Source: Alphaproteobacteria bacterium | GTDB lineage: Bacteria; Pseudomonadota; Alphaproteobacteria; RF32; CAG-239 | DNA length: 64,000 nt | NCBI GenBank assembly: GCA_017467515.1 | Contig: JAFUSU010000004.1 | Location: 64,621-128,620 of the forward strand | Reading direction: 5' to 3' | Shown: in pieces, positions 44,676 to 52,430 of the stretch | Layout: the number at the start of each line of letters is the position of its first letter | Position numbering within the stretch: the first letter of the stretch is position 1 | Made by a program: the position numbers and the translations under genes | The notes under the pieces: generated by a model | What the model saw: the letters and a program-made list of their open reading frames with translations, nothing else | The model's database searches: none | Told to the model about the DNA's origin: nothing

Positions 44676-44762
44676 ATCGGATAAACACTTGTGTTTTAAG
44701 AAATAAACTCCTAAATAATAATTATCAACTTTTAGTATAAAGGAACAAGAAGTTTATTTAAA

Positions 44763-45575
44763 ATGAAGTTTGCTCTTGTAAATAATGAACGTTGTGAAGC
44801 AACACCTAAAGCAAAAGGTATATGCCCTTGCTGCGGAAATGTTGTTATTGCAAAATGTGGAGAGAAAAAAGCTCACCACTGGGCTCACGAAAGTAAAAAA
44901 AATTGTCAAAATAATAGATGGGAAACAGAAGGAGAATGGCATCAAAACTGGAAAAATAAATTTCCTAAAAATTGGCAAGAAAAAATAATAATTATAAATG
45001 GCGAGAAAAACATAGCCGATATACAGAATGAACAAGGTCTAGTAGTAGAATTTCAGCATTCTCATATAAAACCCGAAGAGCAGAGAGCTAGAGAAACAAG
45101 CTATAAAAATATGATTTGGGTTGTTGATGGAATGCGACTAAAAAATGATTTTCCTCGTTTTCAAAAACATATAGAAAGCAATACAAAATTATTTATGAAT
45201 GGTTTTCCTCTTCATACCGTATCATTTTTAGAAGAAGTTTTTTCAAAAAATTGGATTCATTGCTCTGTGCCTGTTTTTTTTGATTTTAGAAAAGAGCCAA
45301 ATGATGAGGAAATTCCTCTATATTGTTTACTTCCTCAAACAGTATCAAAAGAAAGCTATTCTTCTTATATTTTCCCCATTCGTAGGGCTGAATTTATTTC
45401 GTTAATAACAACCAATCAATGGCAAAAATTCTATGAAGATTTATTAAATGGAATATTTCGAATATCTAAAGAATATGAAAAATTACGCCAAAGACAAGCT
45501 GAGATATCTGCAAAGATTGCATTTAATAGAATAATGGGCTTTTCTTCATCACATAGAAATCGCCGGAGATTCTAA
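44763..45575 (+). CDS. CoiA-like nuclease-domain protein
   Basis: A 270-residue protein. The N-terminal part has a zinc-finger-like site (CPCCGN-V-V-I-A-K-C) followed by HHWAHES; then a restriction-like nuclease core with TEGEWHQNWKNKFP, NIADIQNEQGLVVEFQHSHI (D then E-x-Q) and MIWVVDGM. This order matches the competence protein CoiA family and its relatives, which are predicted nucleases. The C-terminal 120 residues are not recognised. It opens the tRNA-Gln island and has no competence neighbours, so a role in mobile-element biology or defence is as likely as uptake. Confidence 0.8.
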   Translation: MKFALVNNERCEATPKAKGICPCCGNVVIAKCGEKKAHHWAHESKKNCQNNRWETEGEWHQNWKNKFPKNWQEKIIIINGEKNIADIQNEQGLVVEFQHSHIKPEEQRARETSYKNMIWVVDGMRLKNDFPRFQKHIESNTKLFMNGFPLHTVSFLEEVFSKNWIHCSVPVFFDFRKEPNDEEIPLYCLLPQTVSKESYSSYIFPIRRAEFISLITTNQWQKFYEDLLNGIFRISKEYEKLRQRQAEISAKIAFNRIMGFSSSHRNRRRF

Positions 45576-45606
45576 ACTTTTTATCTAGCAAAAGATCTAT
45601 AATTTA

Positions 45607-45957
45607 TTAATATTTGACACAGGAGTCCCCTTGCGTTTGCCATTTAGTAACTTTATTTTTTTGAACAACAAATGTTGTGTCGCACCATTCATTTACTGTG
45701 TAACCAGGGGTATGGTGGGTATAAGAGTATGTGCCATAATTGTTAGTATATGAATTTCCAGGAATATATGTTTGAAAACTTTGTTTATAGGTTAGATATT
45801 CTGTATCTTTATCTAATTGATAAGTTTTATCAGGAACACCCCAAGCATCTATTAATTCAACTTTATCTATACCAATGAACCCATCAAGATAACGAGCATA
45901 TTTCTCATACGTTGCACAAGATGTTAAAAATAGTAATAAGCAGAGAAACTTTTTCAT
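45607..45957 (-). CDS. Small lipoprotein, function unknown
   Basis: A 116-residue protein with a lipobox (LTSC at about 12-15), so it should be outer- or inner-membrane anchored. The mature part is Tyr- and Thr-rich with a GNSYTNNYGTYSYTHHT stretch and two Cys (WCDTTFVV and GDSC) that may pair. Its start IDKVELIDAWGVPDKTY resembles the opening of small outer-membrane lipoproteins that sense or stabilise envelope components, but no family is certain. Confidence 0.7.
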   Translation of the reverse strand: MKKFLCLLLFLTSCATYEKYARYLDGFIGIDKVELIDAWGVPDKTYQLDKDTEYLTYKQSFQTYIPGNSYTNNYGTYSYTHHTPGYTVNEWCDTTFVVQKNKVTKWQTQGDSCVKY

Positions 45958-46164
45958 TTTAAATTCCTTATCAATATTTTGAACATAGTTATATTATTAG
46001 ATTTTCACATAAATACAATCATTTTTTATTTTAAATTATAATATCCTTAAAAGTATAACAGCTTGATTTTTAATGATTTTCACACAAGGAGTTCGAAGAT
46101 TGCCCCATTTTAGGCATTTTTCATACCGAACATTCGAACCAGATTAAATGCTTGTATATAAAAG

Positions 46165-46191
46165 AAAAAATCGCCATTTCTGACGATTTTT
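46165..46191. terminator. Terminator-like hairpin
   Basis: Eight-base stem AAAAATCG / CGATTTTT around a ten-base loop, immediately before the degenerate tRNA fragment. It is symmetrical and could work on either strand. Confidence 0.5.
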
Positions 46192-46197
46192 GAACTG

Positions 46198-46393
46198 TGG
46201 TTGGGGTGGCAGGATAGACCTCAACATTGCGTTGCAATGCTCGGTCCTCCGCACTCATCGGCTAAAGCTGACCGCGATACTCCCGTCTCGCTTTCGTTTG
46301 TCGTCGAACCTACTCTCTCGTAGCTTCAAATCCGCCGTCCAATTCAACAAAAAAAAGCCTCCGCAAGGGAGGCCTTTTTTGTTGGCTGGGGTG
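46198..46393. repeat. Degenerate tRNA-Gln 3'-end unit (island boundary repeat)
   Basis: Bases 46,198-46,215 repeat the tRNA-Gln acceptor end and part of the T arm with one change, then 125 bases of GC-richer sequence with no gene follow, and 46,340-46,393 is an exact 54-base copy of 48,651-48,704, which spans the tRNA terminator and the tRNA 3' end. Both ends of the unit therefore carry a tRNA 3' fragment. The 45,958-46,431 interval has no gene. Confidence 0.75.
46350..46380 (-). terminator. Duplicate copy of the tRNA-Gln terminator
   Basis: A-run, stem AAGCCTCC / GGGAGGCC-type with GCAA loop, T-run; identical to the functional copy beside tRNA-Gln. Confidence 0.7.
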
Positions 46394-46431
46394 AGTTTGC
46401 AATTTTCGAGATGAAAATTTGGATTTTTATA

Positions 46432-47004
46432 TTAAATTTGATTCTGTTCTATTTTTTGATTTTGTTCCGTAAAATTTATTATTTGTTTTATTATTTTGGC
46501 ATTGTGTATGTTATCTATAACATAAGGAATTTGTACTAATCCACCAATAGCGTAGAAATTTAGCGTGCAATACCCGCATAGTTTTCCTCCTAAAGACCTA
46601 TATAGTTCGATGTTATTAATATCTTTTATATATAATTTATCATAGCTACGATAAAAAAGGCCTTTTTTAACAGTTATATATTCTTCGCAATAAATAGCTT
46701 CAGCAAAACAAGCATCAAATATATTATTGAAATCTTTAATATATAGAAATAATGGTATTAAAAATATGCTATACATGTATTGTTTATCAAATATGCTATC
46801 TGTAAGTTTTTCTCCAAGCCAATTACAACAGTTATAGCAAATCACTAATATAAATAAAAATAATAAAAGATGAGCAATTCTTTCAATACATTGAAGTTTA
46901 TTTAATTGTATGGTCTGTCCCTTGTTTGTTTCAAAAAAGCAATCAAGTTTTTTAGGTTTGTTCAAATTTTTTATTTTAGATACATATTCAGAAATCATAG
47001 ACAT
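46432..47004 (-). CDS. Two-pass membrane protein with a PH-like (DUF304) domain, in the island
   Basis: A 190-residue protein with hydrophobic segments at about 42-65 and 78-92 and a C-terminal domain with EEYITVKKGLFYRSYDKLYI, DINNIELYRSL and ALNFYAIGG-like strands, the pattern of bacterial PH domains that follow a membrane hairpin. It is much more divergent and AT-rich than the DUF304 protein at 37,958. Cys-rich at 58-60 (NCCNW) and 143-147. Island gene of unknown role. Confidence 0.6.
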   Translation of the reverse strand: MSMISEYVSKIKNLNKPKKLDCFFETNKGQTIQLNKLQCIERIAHLLLFLFILVICYNCCNWLGEKLTDSIFDKQYMYSIFLIPLFLYIKDFNNIFDACFAEAIYCEEYITVKKGLFYRSYDKLYIKDINNIELYRSLGGKLCGYCTLNFYAIGGLVQIPYVIDNIHNAKIIKQIINFTEQNQKIEQNQI

Positions 47005-47192
47005 ATTCTTACCTTTATTGTTAACTACACTGATTATTTAGGTAAAAAACTTATAAAGCGCAAGAGATTTGTATAAAAATAAATTTAACTTCTGTGTATC
47101 AAGAACCAGAGGTTGAGATATATTGTGTTGTCAAAAATTAAAACTTACATATATGATAATTTGTAGTAATTTTATTTTTGGAGTTTGATCCT

Positions 47193-47714
47193 ATGAATAA
47201 AGATGAATTAGATTCTATTATTAAATATAATGAACATGCAGTATTCATGTCTGAAATAGCTTTAGAAGTATTAAAAGGTAACAAACTAATTTTAGACCTT
47301 AAAGGAGTTAAAGAACTTATAGCTATGTATCTTCTCATTCCATATATAACAAAAGACCAATTAGATAAGCCATCAATGAATCACAATCTTCCGCAGTTAG
47401 ATATAAATAAAATTTTTCAAAATTCTATTGATTCTGAAGGAAATAAATGTGATATAACTTTAGATAATTTAAGAAATGCAATATGCCATTCTTTTGTGAC
47501 AATTGAAGATAGAGAGGAAGGATACATTATTATTGATGATAGAGCAATATATACTAATAGAGCTTCTCATAGTAATCAAATAAAAAAATCTTTATGTCAA
47601 AGGATTCATATCGAATCAGCTAAAGCTAAACTATTGGAACTACACAATGATGTAATCGACCAGCAAAAATCATTTAATGTACAATTAAAGAAAAATAACA
47701 TTATTAGCTTATAA
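47193..47714 (+). CDS. HEPN-domain-like protein
   Basis: A 173-residue helical protein. The segment LRNAICHSFVTIE at about 93-105 contains an R-x4-H motif preceded by Asn-Leu, the hallmark of HEPN RNases, in the L-R-N-A-x-x-H setting of the family. The opening helices (NEHAVFMSEIALEVLKGN, GVKELIAMYLLIPYI) fit a four-helix HEPN bundle. HEPN proteins are often toxins or defence effectors with a partner antitoxin; none is seen next door, though the gene at 47,839 is convergent. I start at ATG 47193, nine bases after a GGAG box, rather than the TTG at 47178. Confidence 0.65.
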   Translation: MNKDELDSIIKYNEHAVFMSEIALEVLKGNKLILDLKGVKELIAMYLLIPYITKDQLDKPSMNHNLPQLDINKIFQNSIDSEGNKCDITLDNLRNAICHSFVTIEDREEGYIIIDDRAIYTNRASHSNQIKKSLCQRIHIESAKAKLLELHNDVIDQQKSFNVQLKKNNIISL

Positions 47715-47838
47715 ACCCAGAACCAAAGGTTGTTTAATAGTTTTTTGGTGATAATAAAAGTCATTTTTCTACCCTATATACACGATTTTGGCTTTAACAT
47801 AGGTTTTATTGCAAAAAGTGAATTCGGTTATTATGGGG

Positions 47839-48333
47839 TTATTTTTCTTTAAAACCTGTATATATCCATTTCACAATGCAAGACAATAAAAATGGCAAAT
47901 AAAACCAAAATAAAGACCAAAGAAATTTGAGAAGATAAAGATAGTTTATTTTATTATTTTTATCACCATTATCAGAGTGTCGTAATTTATTTTCTGATGT
48001 AGTATTTTTTAATTCATTAGCCACACTTGGATACTTTTCTGCTATCCATTGCTTAATTTGAGCTTTCTGTTGCATATTTTCAGGAAATTCTACAATTACC
48101 CCGTCAGGCATTCTTACTTTAGGATAATTTTTATTAACATCATTTTCTCTGTTTGAATATGAATTATATTCATTTTTCGTCTCTTTTGAAGTTTGATAAA
48201 AATTATGATTTAAATTTTCATACCAAATCATAGTTGGCAATATTGCAAATAGAATACCTAATATAAAACAAATACGGCGAACACCTTTATTTTTTAAATA
48301 TGATACCAAAAAGATATTTTTAATAAAATTCAT
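47839..48333 (-). CDS. Two-pass membrane protein of the tRNA-Gln island, function unknown
   Basis: A 164-residue protein with membrane segments at about 18-38 and 135-157 and a polar, Asn/Ser/Lys-rich loop of about 95 residues between them. The loop contains VRMPDGVIVEFPENM and AQIKQWIAEKYPSV, a short pattern often seen in small secreted or membrane-linked domains of phage or plasmid origin. No partner gene is recognised. Confidence 0.6.
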   Translation of the reverse strand: MNFIKNIFLVSYLKNKGVRRICFILGILFAILPTMIWYENLNHNFYQTSKETKNEYNSYSNRENDVNKNYPKVRMPDGVIVEFPENMQQKAQIKQWIAEKYPSVANELKNTTSENKLRHSDNGDKNNKINYLYLLKFLWSLFWFYLPFLLSCIVKWIYTGFKEK

Positions 48334-48512
48334 AATTCAACCTCTATTACAGTCATTATCATTATATAATCCACGATAACATCAAAAATTTTTAATGCAA
48401 ATAAAAATCTTGTCGCAATATTCGAACTTTTATAAATAATTGATTTTTAAGGAAACTTGTCGAAATTGGTTCGAAGATTATCCGGTGTAAGGTATGTTTT
48501 GTGAAAATATGG

Positions 48513-48704
48513 CAGGATGGTGCGCGCGCTGACGCACTGCGCATCTTTCGCTATCGCTCAAGACCTCGGATGGCAAAGCCGCCTCGTCCTAGCTACGAAC
48601 CACAAAGCGGTTCTTGCTAGTCGAACCAGGTAGGTTCTTTCCTCGACACACAATTCAACAAAAAAAAGCCTCCGCAAGGGAGGCCTTTTTTGTTGGCTGG
48701 GGTG
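48513..48704. repeat. Island boundary unit beside tRNA-Gln
   Basis: This unit has the same layout as 46,198-46,393: an eight-base GGCAGGAT fragment of the T arm at 48,513-48,520, about 130 bases of GC-richer sequence without a gene, then an exact 54-base copy (48,651-48,704) that here is the real tRNA 3' end with its terminator. The 48,334-48,693 interval contains no coding region. Confidence 0.65.
48661..48691 (-). terminator. Rho-independent terminator of tRNA-Gln
   Basis: Stem GCCTCC / GGGAGGC-type with a GCAA loop, A-run and T-run on either side, three bases after the encoded CCA end. Confidence 0.85.
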
Positions 48705-48768
48705 GCAGGATTCGAACCTACGAATGTCGGCACCAAAAGCCGATGCCTTACCACTTGGCGACACCCCA
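48694..48768 (-). tRNA. tRNA-Gln (anticodon TTG)
   Basis: Full cloverleaf on the minus strand: seven-base acceptor TGGGGTG paired with CACCCCA, discriminator G and encoded CCA at 48,694-48,696. The anticodon stem TCGGC / GCCGA encloses the loop TTTTGGT, giving anticodon TTG (Gln). The T loop has GGTTCGAATCC. Its 3' end is the site copied in the neighbouring island repeats. Confidence 0.95.
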
Positions 48769-48817
48769 ATCAGTCAACGAGAGTATATTTAGCCTAAATC
48801 ATTTTATTTTGCAACAC

Positions 48818-49333
48818 TTATTTTTCAGTTTGTGCGATTTTTTTATATTTTTTATATGCTACAAAATTACAATAGATAACTGCAATTTCGATTAAACCGG
48901 CCCAATTTTTAATATTGACTTGATAGAGCAAGAATAAAACGCTGTTCCAGCCGCCGACAATTCGCATTTTTTGCGGCGCAAGCCACCACACACATATAAG
49001 ATTTAGGGTCGCATTAATAAAAATTAAAATAGAGGATATGCCCTCAAAATACAAGAAAAATGCAATATAGACATATAAAGCCTGAAACAGTAAAAAGCCT
49101 GCCAGCCATTTTTTATGATATTTTTCTTTGATGTTTGCAACAATCAACAATAAAAAAGTAATCACAAAAGAATATGCCCCACTGAGTGAGCCCAAACAAT
49201 AGAGACCAGCAACCGTAAAAATTTTAGACACCAAATCCAACAGCAACATCATTTGCTTGGTTTTAACAAAGCGGCTGATACAATAGCAGATGTAGTTGAT
49301 AACTGTGAAAAAATAACCGAGAAAAATCATCAT
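48818..49333 (-). CDS. YgjV-like inner-membrane protein
   Basis: A 171-residue very hydrophobic protein with about six membrane segments. The second half (MRIVGGWNSVLFLLYQ, NWAGLIEIAVIYCNF) resembles the YgjV family, whose function is unknown. It starts eight bases downstream of the HAD gene stop, so the two are co-transcribed. Confidence 0.6.
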   Translation of the reverse strand: MMIFLGYFFTVINYICYCISRFVKTKQMMLLLDLVSKIFTVAGLYCLGSLSGAYSFVITFLLLIVANIKEKYHKKWLAGFLLFQALYVYIAFFLYFEGISSILIFINATLNLICVWWLAPQKMRIVGGWNSVLFLLYQVNIKNWAGLIEIAVIYCNFVAYKKYKKIAQTEK

Positions 49334-49341
49334 GGCAAAAT

Positions 49342-50235
49342 CTAGTTGTGCTTATAACATTTAAGTTTATTAACCGTTACTTGAAGATGTTTTTTCTTTT
49401 CTTCTTTGGCTTTTAGGATATCCAAATCGCGCTCGGTGGCAATTTTATCCAAAATGGTTTTAACCACAATATCAATCTCTTTATTTTCGCTGTAATCTGC
49501 CGGTAGGGCAAAATTAACGCGATTATCAACCAAAAGCTTCATCGCTTTCTTTTTGGCTCGACTGTGCGGTGTATAGACAGCGATGGCATTACCACCCCGC
49601 TCTTTGGTCAGTTTCATAGAGGGAATATCTGTCATTCCGTCTCCGAAATAAATCATTTGCTTAAAAGGAATACGGCGTTCCTCGTCAGGAGTATATTCAT
49701 TAACGGCAATATCGTCATTTTTGCCCAAACCTTTATTGATTTTAGATAAAAATTGCGTCTTAATACTGTAATTAACCACACGCGCCGGCCAAACGGGTTG
49801 TTTATCCTGACCGAAAGCATAAGAGCAAGCAAAAACATCTTTGAAATATTTGCGAATAGCTGTTCCTTCGACAATTTCCTCATAACCGGAAGAAATAATA
49901 TAGTGCTCAACTTCCAAATCCAAAGCGTGTCCGTAATTATTGATTCTTTCAAACCAAGTCAGTACGCCGTTATAATACTCAATGTTGCGCCCGAAGTTTT
50001 TTAAATCTTCACGTGTGAGGGAAACACCTTTTTCTTTGGCGGTCTTCATAAAATAATACATTGTCCCCGTAATTTGGTCGGCATTATTATTGGCAGACCA
50101 AAGATTTGCTTTCTTCCAAAAAGTTTCAGGTGTGTATCCTAAAGCCTGAATTAAGCCGAAAGACTGCATATAATCAATACTCAGCGTTTCATCGAAATCA
50201 TAAATTAATCCGACTTTAGTGGAATTTTTTGCCAT
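49342..50235 (-). CDS. HAD-superfamily phosphatase-like protein
   Basis: A 297-residue cytoplasmic protein with HAD motif I in LIYDFDETLS (D-x-D-x-T), a motif II Ser in HYIISSGYEE, a likely motif III Lys near KTQFLSKINK, and motif IV in YFGDGMTDIPSM (GDGxTD). The pattern resembles phosphoserine-phosphatase-type HAD proteins but with a larger cap (about 25-115). It is Lys-rich at the C-terminus. Substrate unknown; it may pair with the YgjV-like gene. Confidence 0.78.
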   Translation of the reverse strand: MAKNSTKVGLIYDFDETLSIDYMQSFGLIQALGYTPETFWKKANLWSANNNADQITGTMYYFMKTAKEKGVSLTREDLKNFGRNIEYYNGVLTWFERINNYGHALDLEVEHYIISSGYEEIVEGTAIRKYFKDVFACSYAFGQDKQPVWPARVVNYSIKTQFLSKINKGLGKNDDIAVNEYTPDEERRIPFKQMIYFGDGMTDIPSMKLTKERGGNAIAVYTPHSRAKKKAMKLLVDNRVNFALPADYSENKEIDIVVKTILDKIATERDLDILKAKEEKKKHLQVTVNKLKCYKHN

Positions 50236-50331
50236 AGCTTTTTATCTCCGCTTGCTTTTTCATAATAAATAATATACAAGGAAAGAAGTTAAAATTTAAT
50301 CAATAAGTAAAAAATTAAAAGGACAGTAAAA

Positions 50332-51693
50332 ATGGTTGCAACAACAATGGATCAATTGGTTTCTTTATGCAAACGCCGCGGTTTTATTTTTCAAAATGCA
50401 GATATTTATGGCGGAATGCAAGGCGTTTATGATTACGGTCCGTTAGGTGTAGAGTTGAAAAATAACCTTAAAGCAGCTTGGTGGCGTTCAATGGTTTATG
50501 AACGTGATGATGTTGAAGGGCTTGATGCTGCTATTCTAACCAATCGCAAAGTGTTGCATTATTCCGGTCATGAAGATACCTTTTCCGATCCGATGACCGA
50601 TTGCCGTAAATGTAAAGGTCGTTTTCGTGCAGACCATATTAAAGACGGTAAATGTCCGAACTGCGGCTCAACTGATTTGACAGAACCCCGTCCGTTTAAC
50701 CTGATGTTTAAAACACAGGTCGGACCGGTTGAAAGTGATGATAATATCGGTTATCTCCGTCCCGAAACGGCGCAGGCTATTTTTACTCAATTTAAAAATG
50801 TGGTGGATTCCACTTCTCGTAAGTTGCCGTTCGGTATTGCGCAAATCGGTAAATCTTTCCGTAATGAGATTACACCGCGTAACTTTATTTTCCGTGTTCG
50901 CGAGTTTGAACAGGCGGAATTGGAATTTTTCGTTAATCCCGGAGAAGATGAAAAATGGCACGAAATCTGGAAAGAAAATCGTATTAAATGGTGGCAGGAG
51001 CAAGGCTTGCCGCTTGAACACATCAATATTTACAAAACACCTGATGCTGATTTGGCGCACTATGCAAAAGCTTGCTATGATATTGAATATCAATTTCCGC
51101 ACGGAATGGAAGAACTGGAAGGTATTGCCAACCGTCGCGATTATGACTTGGGTAACCATACTAAGAATCAAGAGGAATTCAGCTTAGAAGCACATTGCCA
51201 CGAAAATAGAGAATCAACCACAAAATTGGCAATTATGGATGATAACAATAAATGGATCATTCCGTTTGTCGTCGAACCGTCAATGGGTGTGGATCGTGGT
51301 GTGTTAGCAGTGCTGACAGAGGCTTATACAGAGGAAGATTTGGGCAACGGTAACAGCCGTACGGTTTTGAAACTCAAAAAACATTTGGCACCGATTAAGG
51401 TTGCGGTTATTCCTCTGAAAAAGAATAACGAACAAATTATGGCAAAATGTCACGAAATTAAACAAAATCTGCTTAAATTGGGTATTGGTCGTGTTGCTTT
51501 GGAAAATACAGGCAATATCGGTAAGGCTTATCGCCGTCACGATGAAGTCGGAACACCGCTTTGTATAACGGTTGATTTTGAAACGATTGAACAACAGCCC
51601 GAAACCGTCACCATTCGTGACCGCGATACAATGGAACAACATCGCGTTGCCGTGGCTGATTTGCCGAGTTATTTACGAGAATATTTTCTGTAA
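50332..51693 (+). CDS. glyQS: Glycyl-tRNA synthetase, single-chain (alpha2) type
   Basis: A class II synthetase that charges tRNA-Gly. The 453-residue protein has the dimer form typical of Gram-positive bacteria, archaea and eukaryotes. Motif I ([19 protein letters not shown]), motif II ([25 protein letters not shown]), motif III ([14 protein letters not shown]) and an anticodon-binding domain in the last 110 residues are present. A Cys4 zinc-like insertion is at about 82-105 (CRKCKGRF and CPNCGS). Most proteobacteria carry the unrelated alpha2-beta2 form, but many alphaproteobacteria outside Rickettsiales also have that, so this type is worth noting. Confidence 0.95.
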   Translation: MVATTMDQLVSLCKRRGFIFQNADIYGGMQGVYDYGPLGVELKNNLKAAWWRSMVYERDDVEGLDAAILTNRKVLHYSGHEDTFSDPMTDCRKCKGRFRADHIKDGKCPNCGSTDLTEPRPFNLMFKTQVGPVESDDNIGYLRPETAQAIFTQFKNVVDSTSRKLPFGIAQIGKSFRNEITPRNFIFRVREFEQAELEFFVNPGEDEKWHEIWKENRIKWWQEQGLPLEHINIYKTPDADLAHYAKACYDIEYQFPHGMEELEGIANRRDYDLGNHTKNQEEFSLEAHCHENRESTTKLAIMDDNNKWIIPFVVEPSMGVDRGVLAVLTEAYTEEDLGNGNSRTVLKLKKHLAPIKVAVIPLKKNNEQIMAKCHEIKQNLLKLGIGRVALENTGNIGKAYRRHDEVGTPLCITVDFETIEQQPETVTIRDRDTMEQHRVAVADLPSYLREYFL

Positions 51694-51712
51694 GTATTGA
51701 ATATTTAAAAAT

Positions 51713-51744
51713 AAAAAAACGCTCTTTTATAAGGGCGTTTTTTT
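51713..51744 (+). terminator. Rho-independent terminator of glyQS
   Basis: A-run, stem AAACGCTC / GGGCGTTT-type around TTTTATAA, T-run of seven. Convergent with the minus-strand secretion cluster end and likely bidirectional. Confidence 0.88.
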
Positions 51745-51747
51745 AGA

Positions 51748-52347
51748 TTATTTAGAAAAATATTGTCTTAGAATTTCCAACAATTGCGAAATGGGTCTGT
51801 TTGGATTTTGATCTAAAATCTGATTTAAGGGCTTGCAATAATTATCTAAAATGTAGTTCACCGCTTCTTCATTTTCTATATTTTTTTCTATTCCAGACCC
51901 ATAAATATTAACAGATGAAAGAATACCTTCCAATGAGCCATTGTCATACCATTCATAGAAATTAAAAGCTGTTATTATTGGTTTGGTATTATCCATTTGC
52001 TTAAAACTATATTTGAAATTCCCTTGAATATAGAAAAAATCTATAAAAGAAGTTTTTGAATTAACAGCTTCTACAAGTAAAGGACTGTATTTATAACAAT
52101 TAGGACCTATTTCATCATCAATTGATGCTGCATCTAAATTTTCTTGAATGGCATTTGCAGATTGAAGAAAATCAGGATTAGATTTAATTTCTTTTTTGAG
52201 TAAATCTACAATAAGTTGTTGTCTGACAGAAATAGGAGGCATTTCATTATTTTCAGCATCGCCAAATGTTTGGGCAATACTGTTATTGAAATATGTGCCA
52301 CCAATGATGAGTAATCCAAAAATTAAAGAAATTTTGAGCGCTTTCAT
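51748..52347 (-). CDS. Exported protein at the end of the second T4SS cluster, function unknown
   Basis: A 199-residue protein with a signal peptide ending SIAQ (about 26), so periplasmic. The mature part has helical ends and two Cys far apart (about 82 and 170). The end (LDQNPNRPISQLLEILRQYF) is helical. It lies 83 bases downstream of the VirB6/transglycosylase gene on the same strand and may belong to the same operon. Not recognised. Confidence 0.65.
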   Translation of the reverse strand: MKALKISLIFGLLIIGGTYFNNSIAQTFGDAENNEMPPISVRQQLIVDLLKKEIKSNPDFLQSANAIQENLDAASIDDEIGPNCYKYSPLLVEAVNSKTSFIDFFYIQGNFKYSFKQMDNTKPIITAFNFYEWYDNGSLEGILSSVNIYGSGIEKNIENEEAVNYILDNYCKPLNQILDQNPNRPISQLLEILRQYFSK

Positions 52348-52430
52348 AAGGCCTCCAACAATGATTATTTCTTAATGCATTATATGTCATATATAATAAA
52401 ATTTGTCTTAATATTTTTCAATATTTATTT

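Noticed and set aside
46190-46414. A 74-codon open frame on the plus strand
   Set aside because: It starts inside a degenerate tRNA fragment and runs through a terminator; it is not a gene.
48558-48895. Short open frames across tRNA-Gln on both strands
   Set aside because: Their products (GWGGRIRTYE and SGKASAFGADIRRFES types) are the usual artefacts of translating tRNA genes.
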